In this document: one piece after another, positions 42,050-52,466 of the stretch
Numbering within the stretch: the stretch's first letter is position 1
Layout: each line of letters opens with the position of its first letter
Assembly: GCA_048772705.1 (NCBI GenBank)
Contig: JBLWGC010000109.1
Coordinates: 1 to 64,000 of the forward strand
Reading direction: 5' to 3'
Source: Leidyana gryllorum EB-2025a
Lineage: Eukaryota > Apicomplexa
Length of the DNA: 64,000 nucleotides
The notes under the pieces: model-generated
Database searches by the model: none
What the model was told of the DNA's origin: nothing
Seen by the model: only the letters and a program-made list of their open reading frames with translations
Program-made: the position numbers and the translations under genes

Positions 42050-43574
42050 TCAAAGTGGAGGTATCCCCCCAACATCGACCAAGTGATGCATATGTAACGG
42101 CATCTGCGCAAAGAGTGTATCAGCAGAAGTCGGTGTCTCGTTCGCACCATTGTGATGGTGGTGGTGGTGTTGTTGTAGCGGATCGTCTTGCCCAGCCGTC
42201 CCAAAGTTCTCCGTTGACCAGGGCGTACCCCAATCCGTCGTCTCTTCAGGAACAGCCGTTGAGTATGGTGGCGGGGGCGAGTAAACCATCGTCGCCGCCG
42301 CCGAGTCCCCAGGCGCTGGGGCAGTAGGGGGATGAGTAGGGGAGGATGTGGGAGGAGGAGAACCCCACTCTGGCGGAGTGGGGGCCGCACTTGCCGCCTC
42401 CAATTGAACACCAGGGGGCGAACCCTGTTGCTGATTCTGTTGTTGACGTTTCCGAGCGCTGCGGCTGCCCGGAATCTGCGCCACCGGGTTGGTCTCGTCC
42501 TGATACACGTAGTGGCGAACCATGCCAGGACCTGTCATCTTCTCCCGATGTTCAATGGCTAGCCGCTGCGCCTCCTGGTACCCGTACTTCTTCGCACTGA
42601 AACCTTTTGTCCGGGTACAACGACGAATATCCACCATCCGTTGCGTAGCCTTGTCGATTATTACCGATTCTTCAGGCCAGTTAGCCCGCCACAAGTGACG
42701 AATCTGGTCAAAATATACACCACGACAACACGCAACGCCTCCGGCTCCGGCTCCATTCTTACCCACTCCCCCGTCGCTTCCACTCGAACCGCTGCTCTGC
42801 ATTGTAGTCTTGGTTGACTGACCCAGCCGCCGCTTCCCCTCCTTCGGCGAACCTAATCCCCCCCCTAAATCGCGTACGTCTTCCTTGAACCTGCGACGGC
42901 GCTTGTCTACCGACATATCATTACTCCAGGCGTTGTACTCATAACAAGGGTCCAGTGGCATGTACATCTCCCCCCCTTGTGTAGCAGAATCGGGACGCTC
43001 CGTAGGTGTGCTCCAATCTGTCCCAGAAGTAGTGAATTCGGTAGAAGTAGAATCGCCCGCAGGCACCTGTTGAACATTATTGCCCTGATAGTTGGGGGCT
43101 GAAAAAGCATCGTAGTTGTCGTAGTTGTACGACTCGAAAAATGGTTCCAACTGAACCGCTGGCGGCGTCTGATTCTCCGTAGGAGAATTAGACGCTGCGG
43201 TTGACGGCTCGCTCGCTGGTTGGGATTGCGATATATTGCTTGGTAACTCCGCCTTCACGTAGTTGGTATTGTTAGCCATTCGAGGTGGTTCTATTTCAGC
43301 TGAATGCCCCAGAACAACAGCACCAGGTCGGGCTGGCTGTTCTATCAAAACCGTCGGAGCGTACTCAGTCAACTGCGGCGGTGAAGGGGCTTGGTATATG
43401 GGCTCGGCGCCTATCACACACGTGTGTGTTCACGTGGGTGAAGCACTTACCGTGATTATGGATGGGCTCATATTGTTCGGGCTGGGCCCACGTCCAATTG
43501 TTATAGTCCCCGTCATCTGGTGGCTGCAAAAGGCAGCATTCTATTTGGTTGTGCGGATTGCTCCCCAACAGCAT
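42050..43574 (-). CDS. ApiAP2-type DNA-binding protein (494 aa)
   Basis: Two exons, 43574-43451 and 43410-42050, with a 40-nt intron. The N-terminal half is Gln/Pro/Ser/Asn-rich and disordered. A single AP2 domain at about residues 255-325 reads RGVYFDQIRHLWRANW...RRCTRTKGFSAKKYGYQEAQRLAIEHRE, given here by its key parts: GVYF, W.A.W, FS.KKYG..EA...A...R. The KKYG-EA-RLA ending is typical of apicomplexan AP2 factors. The rest is Pro/Gln-rich with a HHHHHH tract. Expected to be a sequence-specific transcription factor; the target motif cannot be read. The stop is 80 nt from the DOHH stop. Confidence 0.85.
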
Positions 43575-43748
43575 CTTAAGGACCGAAACACTTTGTGCAA
43601 CAACCCAAACGATCAAACCATGTCAATGACTTGCAAATTTGTTTACCCAAAACCACTTGGAATCGAATAAGGTACGAGGTTCATGGATGTCCAAAAGAAA
43701 GAAGAACGCAGTCAACTCACACCTTTACACACCCTTTCCGCACACAAT

Positions 43749-45419
43749 CTACTCGCGCTTTTTCAACTTGTTCACACCGCGAGGAGCATCCAGCCAACGT
43801 TTGGGAGGCCGACTTTCAATCTCAGCTTTGTATTTCACCATGTTCTCTGCTTTGCCGACCGTTTTCTCTGCAAGGCGCAATTCCCGTTCGGCTGATTCCA
43901 GTTTGAGTTCCTCCTTTATGCGTGGCATGGCCTCCTGAACGCGCGCTTTGATATCGCGGACAATTCCTTTCTCCAAGCGTTCGGCTCGGAACTCAGCACC
44001 CTTGCCTGAACTTTTCTTGAACAGTTCTCTGGCGATACTGCGTTCCTCCTCCTGGAGAAAAATGGTGAGAGCAACTCCTCCCTGCCCCTTTCTGCCAGTA
44101 CGGCCAACTCTGTGGATGTATTTGGTACTTTCAGAAGGCGGTTCGGCATTCAGCACTAGTTCGACTCCCTCGAGATCGAGGCCACGAGCAGCTACGTCGG
44201 TTGCGGCCAATATATTCGTGTCGCCAGATTCGAAGCTGAAACAAGCAGAATGGAAGAGGATTGAGTTTGAGACGTTCGACTCACTCTCTGACGGATTTCG
44301 CTCGCTGGTCACTGCTGAGGTTCCCATGGAGTTCGGCGATTGGTGGTAATCTTATATCCATCAAGCGAGTCAGCAGTGCAAACTTGTGCGCTGCCTTCTT
44401 GGTGTTGAAGAAGACCACTATTCTCTTATCCCAGGCTTCTTTTGTCTCACGTTCCAGACAGTGTAACACGCCAGCGAGGCGTTCTTCTTCGTCTGCAACA
44501 GCGATGAATGTCTGTTGTACATTGCGGGCGGCCTTGGAGTCCTTGCGGGGGTCGACGGCGTCTTTGGGTACAGTGATGGGCTTGCGCAAAGCGAGTTTGG
44601 TGAGCTCCTCGGCTTGCGACGAGAGAGTGGCGGAAAAGAAGAGAGTTTGACGATTCTTGGAGCACTGCTTCAAGATTGCCATACACTCTTGTTTGAAGCC
44701 CAGCTCGACCAATCTGTCGGCTTCGTCAAAGACGACAATGTCGAGGAGGTCAAGATGCACACTTGAGCTGTTAAGGAGCAGATCCAGGCAGCGTCCTGGG
44801 GTGGCAACAACGATATCTGGTTGACGTCTCATCTCGGCTTCTTGCTCTTTACGGCTGGTGGCGCCTCGCAGGAGGCAGCGGGTGATGGGAGCGTACTTGC
44901 AGAGTGCATCCAGCGTCCGGAAGGCTTGCTCAGCGAGCTCTCGAGTTGGCAGTAGCAAGAGAACTTTGGTTGCGGCACCGTTGACGGCTCCTTTAATTTC
45001 GCCCGTTGCTGCGTTTATGCGTCGGCGTCTGACTGTTGGGGAATGTAAGAGTCGTTCTAGGACGGGCAGCAGGAAAGCAAGGGTTTTGCCAGAGCCTGAG
45101 AGATGATGTGATGAGCTGATGTTTTGGGGGGTGGAGTCTCACCTGTCTCCGCCATGCCCAGGACATCGGCCCCGGTGAGAGCAGCCTTGATGGCATCACG
45201 TTGGATAGGGGTAGGGTTTTTGAATCCCAAGTCGTCTATAGCTTTGAGTAAGGGTTTCGATAGTCCCAACGAGCACCACTCCACATCGGTTTTCAAATGG
45301 TCCCCCAAAGACGGAGCCACGAGGGTCTTTTGTGACGATGAGGTTCTCTCAGGGCGATGGTCCGTGTCTTCCAGGTCGCTGAGACCAGCAGCAAAAAAGT
45401 CCTCCTCGTTGTCAGACAT
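43749..45419 (-). CDS. DEAD-box RNA helicase, Drs1/DDX27-like (524 aa)
   Basis: Three exons: 45419-45143, 45095-44285, 44235-43749. Introns are 47 and 49 nt. Complete motif set: NPTPIQRDAI (Q), AETGSGKT (I), PTRELAEQ (Ia), TPGR (Ib), FDEADRL (II), FSATLS (III), ATDVAARGLDLEG and HRVGRTGR (V, VI). The tail ERSIARELFKKS...MVKYKAEIESRPPKRWL fits Drs1/DDX27. It is shorter than yeast Drs1 (752) because the acidic N-terminal extension is reduced. Expected in 60S assembly in the nucleolus. Confidence 0.93.
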
Positions 45420-45452
45420 TGGCTCCCTTCTCCTCCCAAAAAAAGCCTGAGT

Positions 45453-46919
45453 TCAAACCAAAACTGCCCTGCCAGCACTCTCGTGAACTGCAGGCAGGAT
45501 CAGACAGATGGCTCCGCCGAGGGATGTGGTGGCTAAGGTTGTATAGAGAGGCATCCATCCGTAGGTATCAGATATATGGGCTGTCAGATAGCCTTGAACG
45601 ACTGCTCCAATGCTACCAAAGCCGTTGACGATACCTGACAAATTCGATTGCGTGTCGATCAATAATAGAGAGCTACCTGAGGTGGCTGAGAGGGAGGGGC
45701 CGCCGATCCCAGCTCTGTCGCACAAGTCAGAGGCAGCGGAACCTCCAATTATGCTGTCGCTGGCTGCAACAGTGAATCCCACGAGGCCCATCAAGGCCAG
45801 GGCCACAAAGGTGCTGTAGCGGGACGCCCATGCAAATAGGATGAGAGACAGGGCAGAGGCGACGCAACTCCAAGCAGCTACGAGGATTCGTCGCCCTCCG
45901 CATAGTCTATCGGCGATCTGTCCCGTCAGAATACCTCCAAATATGCCACCGAGGTCGAACATTACAGAGGCATAGCCTGCCACGTCTGCGCTGTAATGCA
46001 GCTCCGTGGCAAGATAGTAGGGTAACCAGAATAGCAGCGAGTATCTCACACACTTGACGCAGAAGTAACAAAGACTGACGGCTTTGATGTCTGGAATCTT
46101 CATCAAATCCAACATCGAGTGGGGCGGGCCTCCCAGATCCTTCGGACTTTGGGACTCCATATCCTCTTCGACTGGATTCCAGTCCGCTTGCGTCGAACCA
46201 GTCAATTCAATTTCGCGAGCCGGCGAACTCATCTTGGAGTCCATTTTGCCGCCTCGGACCACTGCGGCAGATGCGTAAGCGCCGGACTGTGTTGCGAGAG
46301 CCGCTGTGTCATCGAGATCTAATGGCGGAGTCGTCAAGTTCTTGTGCAGGAAGAACCCAAAGGCAACAGTGAATATGCCCGGAATTATGAACACGGAACG
46401 CCATCCAAGACGCTCCGAGACGTAAGCTGCGAACAGAGTCGCAATTGTTGCTCCCACCTGTTGACTGGTGGTCCAGGTGCCCATCACTTGGCCTCTGCGA
46501 GCAGCAGGGAAGTGCGGAGACACGCACGCCACCAACAATGGGAACACAGCGCTGTGTAAGAAACCGTTGGCGATCCACAGTAGCGCCAATGTTGTCGCTG
46601 AACTTGACAGACCGAAAACGGTGCTCACTATACCGCTACCCGCGTACAGTAACATTAGTAAAGTATTACTCCGCATCGGCAACCGGGATACCACTACGGG
46701 AATTACAATCTGCCCCAGGGCGTAGGACCCCAGGAAGGCAGTGTCAATTATACCCAGCCATCCAGTCGACAACTTGAGTTCCTTTTGGACTCGGGTCTTC
46801 ACCACAGAAAACGGCTTGCGAGTGGCATATAGGGTAGCATATGCAAAGTAGGTCAACACAAATACGCCAACACCCTTTGACCGCAGTAGGTGAGTCCATA
46901 TCCTCACCAGAGCCCCCAT
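45453..46919 (-). CDS. MFS transporter, OPA/SLC37-like (488 aa)
   Basis: Single exon with 12 hydrophobic segments and a charged central loop (residues ~205-275). Near the N-terminus ATLYATRKPFSVVK is the hallmark of the organophosphate:phosphate antiporter family ('Y..Y...R.nf...'). The signature loop GVVSRLPMRS-like (VVSRLPMRSN) follows helix 2. GWRSVFIIPG ends helix 6. Substrates in the family are glycerol-3-phosphate or glucose-6-phosphate; which one cannot be read. The stop is 33 nt upstream of the helicase start on the same strand. Confidence 0.85.
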   Translation of the reverse strand: MGALVRIWTHLLRSKGVGVFVLTYFAYATLYATRKPFSVVKTRVQKELKLSTGWLGIIDTAFLGSYALGQIVIPVVVSRLPMRSNTLLMLLYAGSGIVSTVFGLSSSATTLALLWIANGFLHSAVFPLLVACVSPHFPAARRGQVMGTWTTSQQVGATIATLFAAYVSERLGWRSVFIIPGIFTVAFGFFLHKNLTTPPLDLDDTAALATQSGAYASAAVVRGGKMDSKMSSPAREIELTGSTQADWNPVEEDMESQSPKDLGGPPHSMLDLMKIPDIKAVSLCYFCVKCVRYSLLFWLPYYLATELHYSADVAGYASVMFDLGGIFGGILTGQIADRLCGGRRILVAAWSCVASALSLILFAWASRYSTFVALALMGLVGFTVAASDSIIGGSAASDLCDRAGIGGPSLSATSGSSLLLIDTQSNLSGIVNGFGSIGAVVQGYLTAHISDTYGWMPLYTTLATTSLGGAICLILPAVHESAGRAVLV

Positions 46920-46966
46920 TGTCTTTATAAAACCTTTTGGACACTCCTAGTTAGCTTCACATTGAT
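46920..46966. promoter_or_regulatory. 47-nt divergent promoter interval
   Basis: Between the MFS start (minus) and the kelch start (plus). A TTTATAAAACC TATA-like stretch at 46,924-46,934 is the only visible element and would suit the minus or plus gene. Confidence 0.4.
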
Positions 46967-48949
46967 ATGTACAATATGACTGACGGCACCAACAAACTGG
47001 TGGATAGCAATGACTGCCCTACCCCCCGACCCGATACCCTGGCCATGTTCCTGAATTCGGTCATCCCAGCGAGACCAATCATTGTGCACACCCGCAATTC
47101 AATCCTATCAGCACCCAAAGTACCCGATGTACGCTATCCCAGAAGGCCGTACGATGCCATTGTATGTCATTTACGCCTTCAAATGTCAATGTGTGTGGAA
47201 TGTTTGGGTGTAGGTGGCCTCGCAGTCCAACGATTTTGCCGACTGGACAGTTGCGCAATCTGATTTCTTCCAGGCACAACAACTCGATACCACTCCCATT
47301 CTGCCTGTCCATGTTGATAACCGGCAGGAACTTTATATCGGACGATGGCTACGCACCCGTCCGTCTCCCAGCTCCCCTCCACTCATTCGTCCCAGACGTA
47401 GTGCTGTCTCGCACTCCCAGAAACGTTACAAACCCGGGCCATTTGGTGAAGTACGGCAGCCGTCAGTGCGAAGTTTCGTGGGTTCGCCGACTCATCAACA
47501 CAATGTCCTGCGAACAGCCGGTCCTTCGCCCCCCCGGCGAGCAGACACCACCACAACGTGAGTAGAATTCTTCAAATCTTGAAGATTATTAACGATTGAA
47601 CATCACAGAAGATCTCCGGAAGCCGTCCAGCGCGCCTGCGTACCGAGCAACAAAGAACTGCACCCCGTAGGAGGCGTGGAACGGATACTTTGCCACGCTG
47701 CGGCTTACATCGCTCCCCACGTCTATGTGTTTGGGGGACTGACTAAGAATGGATGTTCCGACAGGATGTGGTCTCTATTGCCTTGTAAGCCGGTTCGGTT
47801 GTGGTTCATTGCTGGTGTTCAGCCGATAGCGGGTGGCGGTACGTAGAAGCCGCGGGAGACCAGCGGCCTTCTAGTCGGTATGGACACACGCTGGTGGCCT
47901 GGCGCAAGCAGTTGGTCCTCTTTGGGGGAGATGGAGGCCCGGGCTATCTGGACGATCTGTGGTACTTTGACACCGAGAAGCACGAATGGGACCGGATCTC
48001 GTTGGAGCAAGAACAGGAAGGTCGGCGTCCCGGTGCCCGCACAGGGCACTCGGCTGTGGTTCACGGAGATAAGATGCTGGTATTCGGGGGATGGCGCGGA
48101 GGCGATGGGTTCTCGGATGTCTGGTCCTGTGATCTTCAGGCTCGAAATTGGGACTTGCTGCATTACAGGGCAGGCCAAGGCCGGGAGCTCAAACGAACGA
48201 CTAACGAGGGCATATTGTGCCCAACAGAGGCTCCCGAGCCCCGACAGTGGCACATCTGTGGCGTCTTTGGTGAGTATATGTACATCCATGGTGGCTATGG
48301 ATTCGGCGGTGTACTGCGACACGTCTGGCGATTCCACATCGAAAACCGAACGTGGGAATTCGTGAGAATGAAGGGCGCAGAACCAGCAGCCCGATGTCGG
48401 TAAGCACTCAGTGGGATGAGGCAGTCACCACGCCCACCACGGCAGCCACTCTGGAGTTGTGGTGGGAGACGATAAATGGGTGGTGTTTGGAGGAAAGGAC
48501 GCAGAAGGATCCTACTTTTGCGATATGTTCGTAATGGATGTGAAATGCCATACCTGGAGAGCAGTTTCACTATTCTCTCCGCCCGAACCGTTACCCAAGG
48601 CAGAGCCGGAATGGTGGAATTGCGCGGACATTCTGCGCGGGCTGCCCTACCTGCACTGCCAGGCTACTGCTTATGATCACCAAAATAAATGCATTGTGGT
48701 AACGGGTGGCTGCAACGGCGAAATGGCAGCCTACGACTCGACCATACTGCTCAAAAGATACTGTTCAGCTGCTCTAGTGAGTCTACCCGCATATCACTGT
48801 GTGTGTGTGTGTACGCGTTGCTGCAGTTATTTGAGGAGTGGATAACGCGGCGACCGCGAAGAGTCTCTCAGCCGGCGGGAATGGACCTGCCGGAATTCTT
48901 GCATCGTTATCCTGAGCCTGCTGCGCGTGAGATTCTGCGTTTCTTGTAG
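46967..48949 (+). CDS. Kelch-repeat protein (581 aa)
   Basis: Six exons: 46967-47161, 47214-47557, 47609-47784, 47823-48399, 48446-48776, 48827-48949. Introns are 38-52 nt. The first ~200 residues are basic and Pro/Ser-rich. From ~210 on at least five kelch blades are seen: HVYVFGGLTKNG, RYGHTLVAWRKQLVLFGGDG, TGHSAVVHGDKMLVFGGWRG, YMYIHGGYGFGG and KWVVFGGKDAEG. The C-terminus (EEWITRRPRRVSQ...EILRFL) has no recognised domain. Kelch propellers bind proteins; no BTB or phosphatase domain is attached, so the role is open. Confidence 0.88.
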
Positions 48950-49000
48950 ATAGACTTGTGAATTCAATGCTGCACCTACTGATGCACCACCTTCAATCGC

Positions 49001-50356
49001 ATGCCCCCTGGACCTGTCATTTCATTGATTCTCAAACCTCTCAACATGTTTCGGGTTCGTTCTCACGCCAGTCGGCGCCAGAGACATCGTATGGGGCAGC
49101 AGCCTATACTGATGAACCCGGCCACACACCACAGCCGCACCGCCACGCCTATACAGACACGCGGTAGATACTTCACTCCCATGGGATCTAATGAACCAAC
49201 GATGCAATCGGTTCAAAGTGACGGCCCTATGAGTACAGAGATCCGCCACCCCCGCTTCTCCGCACCACTGCGTGATTTGGGCTGCGTTTCGAGTGTTGTT
49301 CGCGAGTCCATCATGTCTCCGCCCCCCTCACAGCCCATGGGAGATCAAGACGTCCCTCCGAAGACGCCACAGTTGTCCGCCGAACTTCTTCAGAAAAGTG
49401 GAGACCCCAAACGGCGATCGTTTCAGCTCCTTTCCTCACCGGTGGGAACTGGAGGTCGGCCAGACCGCTTTGGGCGGTCCGCAGATCCACAGCCGCCGCC
49501 TGCGAGACGGTTACAGCGTGAGGCAATCACGAATGTGGAGGACTCTCTGGAAGATCTCAGTACGCCCGGGAGATCGGTGGAGCTGGTGTCCCCTACGGAC
49601 CGATTGGACAGTGAAGAGAGCTATGAGGACAGTTTGTTGAACGGAGACGCCGGGTGCGAGTCCCCAATCTCCGAGCCGCCCTTCGCCTGCAAAGCGGTCC
49701 AGAGCGATGGGGGAGAAGAGTGGGACGAATTGGTTGTGGCCGCAGCGCTGCTGTTGCAGCAGGGTGCAGCTTTACGTCAATCCGCCATGGAGCGTCAGGT
49801 GCTCGCGGGAGAATACTCGCCTTCCAGCTATCCGTCAAAGCCGCGGTTACCTCGTCTTCAAGGGCACTCTCCTCCCAATGCAGTGCCGTCGTCGTCTTCT
49901 CGTGTCTCGTCTCTGTCTGCTGTGTCGCGCTGCTCTTTCTCGCACGCCTCTCTGTCTCACCCGTCTTCGCACAGCAGCGGTCGAGCGGCCTCTGTTCCTC
50001 CGTGCCGATATCCAACGCGGAGTCTCTCCTCAATACCCTCTCCACTGTCAATCCCAGTCAGTGGACTGGCCCGGCCGCCGGTGCGGATAACCTGTTGCAA
50101 TGGCATTTCGTTACACAAAGTGACTGTGCCACGGCGGAAAGAAGGGGGCGGTGGCACCGGTACGCGGGCGAACGTGGCTGCGGCAGCTGCCCCCCCGTTG
50201 ACAGCTCTATGCCCAGAGAAGTGTCCACAGGGGTGGCGAGCAGAGCTACCGTCACGTTCAGCCCTTTTGTCGGCGACTGAGGTCGACTGCGAGCAGACAG
50301 CGGGCTGGTGTTCGGGTTTACGGCAGCCGAAACTGACCCTTTCGATGATCAGTTGA
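49001..50356 (+). CDS. Orphan Ser/Pro-rich protein (451 aa)
   Basis: Single exon, 51 nt after the kelch stop. Basic, disordered and Ser/Pro/Arg-rich nearly throughout. The one ordered-looking segment is EEWDELVVAAALLLQQGAAL (residues ~237-256) followed by helical text. A Ser-rich block (SSSSRVSSLSAVSRCSFSH) and an Ala/Pro tail follow. A second Met at codon 16 is an alternative start. The text SPLEDLSTPGRS-like is phosphosite-rich. No family recognised. It heads a run of three same-strand low-complexity genes. Confidence 0.6.
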   Translation: MPPGPVISLILKPLNMFRVRSHASRRQRHRMGQQPILMNPATHHSRTATPIQTRGRYFTPMGSNEPTMQSVQSDGPMSTEIRHPRFSAPLRDLGCVSSVVRESIMSPPPSQPMGDQDVPPKTPQLSAELLQKSGDPKRRSFQLLSSPVGTGGRPDRFGRSADPQPPPARRLQREAITNVEDSLEDLSTPGRSVELVSPTDRLDSEESYEDSLLNGDAGCESPISEPPFACKAVQSDGGEEWDELVVAAALLLQQGAALRQSAMERQVLAGEYSPSSYPSKPRLPRLQGHSPPNAVPSSSSRVSSLSAVSRCSFSHASLSHPSSHSSGRAASVPPCRYPTRSLSSIPSPLSIPVSGLARPPVRITCCNGISLHKVTVPRRKEGGGGTGTRANVAAAAAPPLTALCPEKCPQGWRAELPSRSALLSATEVDCEQTAGWCSGLRQPKLTLSMIS

Positions 50357-50383
50357 GAATAGCATGCGGGTGCACATGTGGTG

Positions 50384-52168
50384 ATGGAGGTGCCTTCTGG
50401 TCATTGTTCATGTTGCGTGGAGAAATTACATTTAGAGCCCTCTCCGGCCAACCTTAGAGCCCCCCGAAGATCAGCAGTATGGGTGCGTCGGTGGCTGTTG
50501 AAGATTTCGCCCACCTCGGAGGTAACGAGTCTCAGGCGATCTGAGCTGGCTCGAGACGCTTTCCACTGGGAATGTCGAAAGGTGTCGGATCTGTTGAGAC
50601 AGCAGCGACATCGTTTAGCCAATGTGATTCGCTCTGTACGAGAGCGGATACGAATCAAACAGGAACGACGAAGGGCCTTCCGCGCGTCCAAGCGGCAGCT
50701 CAAGAAGGACTGCAAGCTGCAAATCAAGCGGAGACGGGACACAGAGAGAGCTCTCCGCGCCTGGGAGCGCTCTCAACGCCGGAAAGAAAAGGAACAGCTC
50801 AAACTACAACGTCACCAAGAGAGAACTCGGTTGGCCGAGGTGCGACGGCAGCAAATTCTGGAACGCCGTCTCCGGAAACGGGCTGAGAAGGCCGCGATAA
50901 TCCGAGCCCGGAAGGCAGAAGCCGAGGAACGGCGGCTGCGACAAATATCAGAACTTCAAGCCTCCTGGGAGACTCTCCATCGGCAGCAATGCGCTGCTGA
51001 TCGGATCATAGATGAGTTCGAACGTCAGTTCAAGACCGACGGAAATGAGCCGCCGCCCCCGCCAAGCAGCCGAAGCGGTTTGAGACGCGAGATCTCCATT
51101 CCCTCCCATCCAGTGGCGATCTCTATGAATAGAAATGACGACTTTTGTGACTCGAGCGTTTCAGATTCGGAAGACGACGATATGAGCGGTTCCGATGATG
51201 ATGAGGTGCCGGACGAAGTCACACCCACACAGTCTGCTTCCTCACAACAGGAGGACCATCCCACTGAGGACGAATGTGTCTCCTTACTGCACGGTGGGAC
51301 TGATGACTTTGGTGGCGGTGGAAAAGACCGCGACCCGCATTTGACCGAGGAAGACGACGATGTGCCCCGGCCGAGAGCAGCGGAAGTCCGTCCGGAAGCC
51401 TGCATCATTCGGGCCGGCGCAGGAGTTCAAGTTCAGCAGATTTTCCAGTGCAACCGGAACGTTGAAGTGCAGTGCAACCGGACTGGCGAGGAGGAAGTGC
51501 AATACAAACCGATCCCGTCTCACACCCCTGTGTCCTCGGAGTGTGCGGATGGTGGTGTCTCCGACTCGCAGTCATCAAAGACGGAGTTCAAGACGCTGTT
51601 GAGCCATCTGCTCAAAGTTTATATGCTGAGTCCACGTCGATCTGAGCTGAGTGACGATCAGGTACTGAAACAGATCACTGAGGTGGCTTTCCCCAGATCG
51701 GATCCCCCCCGACGAGGTAGCCGCACACGGACGATAACCCCTCCGCCTGCGTCCGAGTTGCCACGGGCGCGGTTCGACGCAGCTGTTCAGGCGCACGAAT
51801 TACGATGTCGCACGACAGAGACGGCGAGTCCTCCTCCGAGTGGAGTTCCCAGCACGTTCCCCGACTGTTTCGTTGGACGGCCGTTTGGACGGCTCCATGA
51901 TAGCTGGGGGGCCAAGAGGTTACACATGTTCTATGACAATTTGGACCATTTACAGCAGTCTTTCGGTGGCCAGACAAAGACTTACGCTCGGGCAGCGGGT
52001 CTGTTGAAGCGAGCTGACACGCTCAAGAAGGGTCCCAGACTTTTCCTCAAAGTCGTGCGGGATCTCAATGCAGACACCACTGGCAATGTTACAGATCGCG
52101 AGTTATACTATGTGTTGACTCAGTGCGCCTCGGAACTGCACATTCTGCGGCCGCGGGTTCGTCAATGA
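50384..52168 (+). CDS. Basic coiled-coil protein with C-terminal EF-hand (594 aa)
   Basis: Single exon, 27 nt after the previous stop. Residues ~60-215 are an extremely Arg/Lys/Glu/Gln-rich single helix (RERIRIKQERRRAFRASKRQ and onward). Residues ~255-340 are acidic and disordered (SDSEDDDMSGSDDDE). A short doubled motif CNRNVEVQCNR is present. The C-terminal ~110 residues are more ordered and contain NADTTGNVTDRE, a canonical 12-residue EF-hand loop (N1, D3, T5, G6, N7, V8, E12). Calcium binding by a single loop is plausible but unproven. The next gene has the same overall plan. Confidence 0.65.
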   Translation: MEVPSGHCSCCVEKLHLEPSPANLRAPRRSAVWVRRWLLKISPTSEVTSLRRSELARDAFHWECRKVSDLLRQQRHRLANVIRSVRERIRIKQERRRAFRASKRQLKKDCKLQIKRRRDTERALRAWERSQRRKEKEQLKLQRHQERTRLAEVRRQQILERRLRKRAEKAAIIRARKAEAEERRLRQISELQASWETLHRQQCAADRIIDEFERQFKTDGNEPPPPPSSRSGLRREISIPSHPVAISMNRNDDFCDSSVSDSEDDDMSGSDDDEVPDEVTPTQSASSQQEDHPTEDECVSLLHGGTDDFGGGGKDRDPHLTEEDDDVPRPRAAEVRPEACIIRAGAGVQVQQIFQCNRNVEVQCNRTGEEEVQYKPIPSHTPVSSECADGGVSDSQSSKTEFKTLLSHLLKVYMLSPRRSELSDDQVLKQITEVAFPRSDPPRRGSRTRTITPPPASELPRARFDAAVQAHELRCRTTETASPPPSGVPSTFPDCFVGRPFGRLHDSWGAKRLHMFYDNLDHLQQSFGGQTKTYARAAGLLKRADTLKKGPRLFLKVVRDLNADTTGNVTDRELYYVLTQCASELHILRPRVRQ

Positions 52169-52466
52169 ATTGGGCAATGTGGTGAACCTTCAATGTGAAT
52201 CAACTCTTTCTCATAAGTCTGAGTGTTGGTGGTCAAGTTGATGTGTGGGACTCGGCGCCCGCTGGTCGTCACGGCGCAGTGTGTAAGACAGTGTGTCCTC
52301 CACGTCATTTGAGGATCTTTGATTGAGCGGTCCGCTTTTCCCGCAGTAAGAGTGTGTTTGTCACACTTGGACATTCGGAGTTTCCACTCCAACCGATCCC
52401 AGTGTACATGCACGCGTTTGTGGGGCAACGTGAAAGATCAACGAGGAGAACGATACTTTATTGTTG
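52169..52466. other. Spacer between the two coiled-coil genes (298 nt)
   Basis: No coding frame is supported. It may hold the promoter of the 52,467 gene; no motif stands out. Confidence 0.4.
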
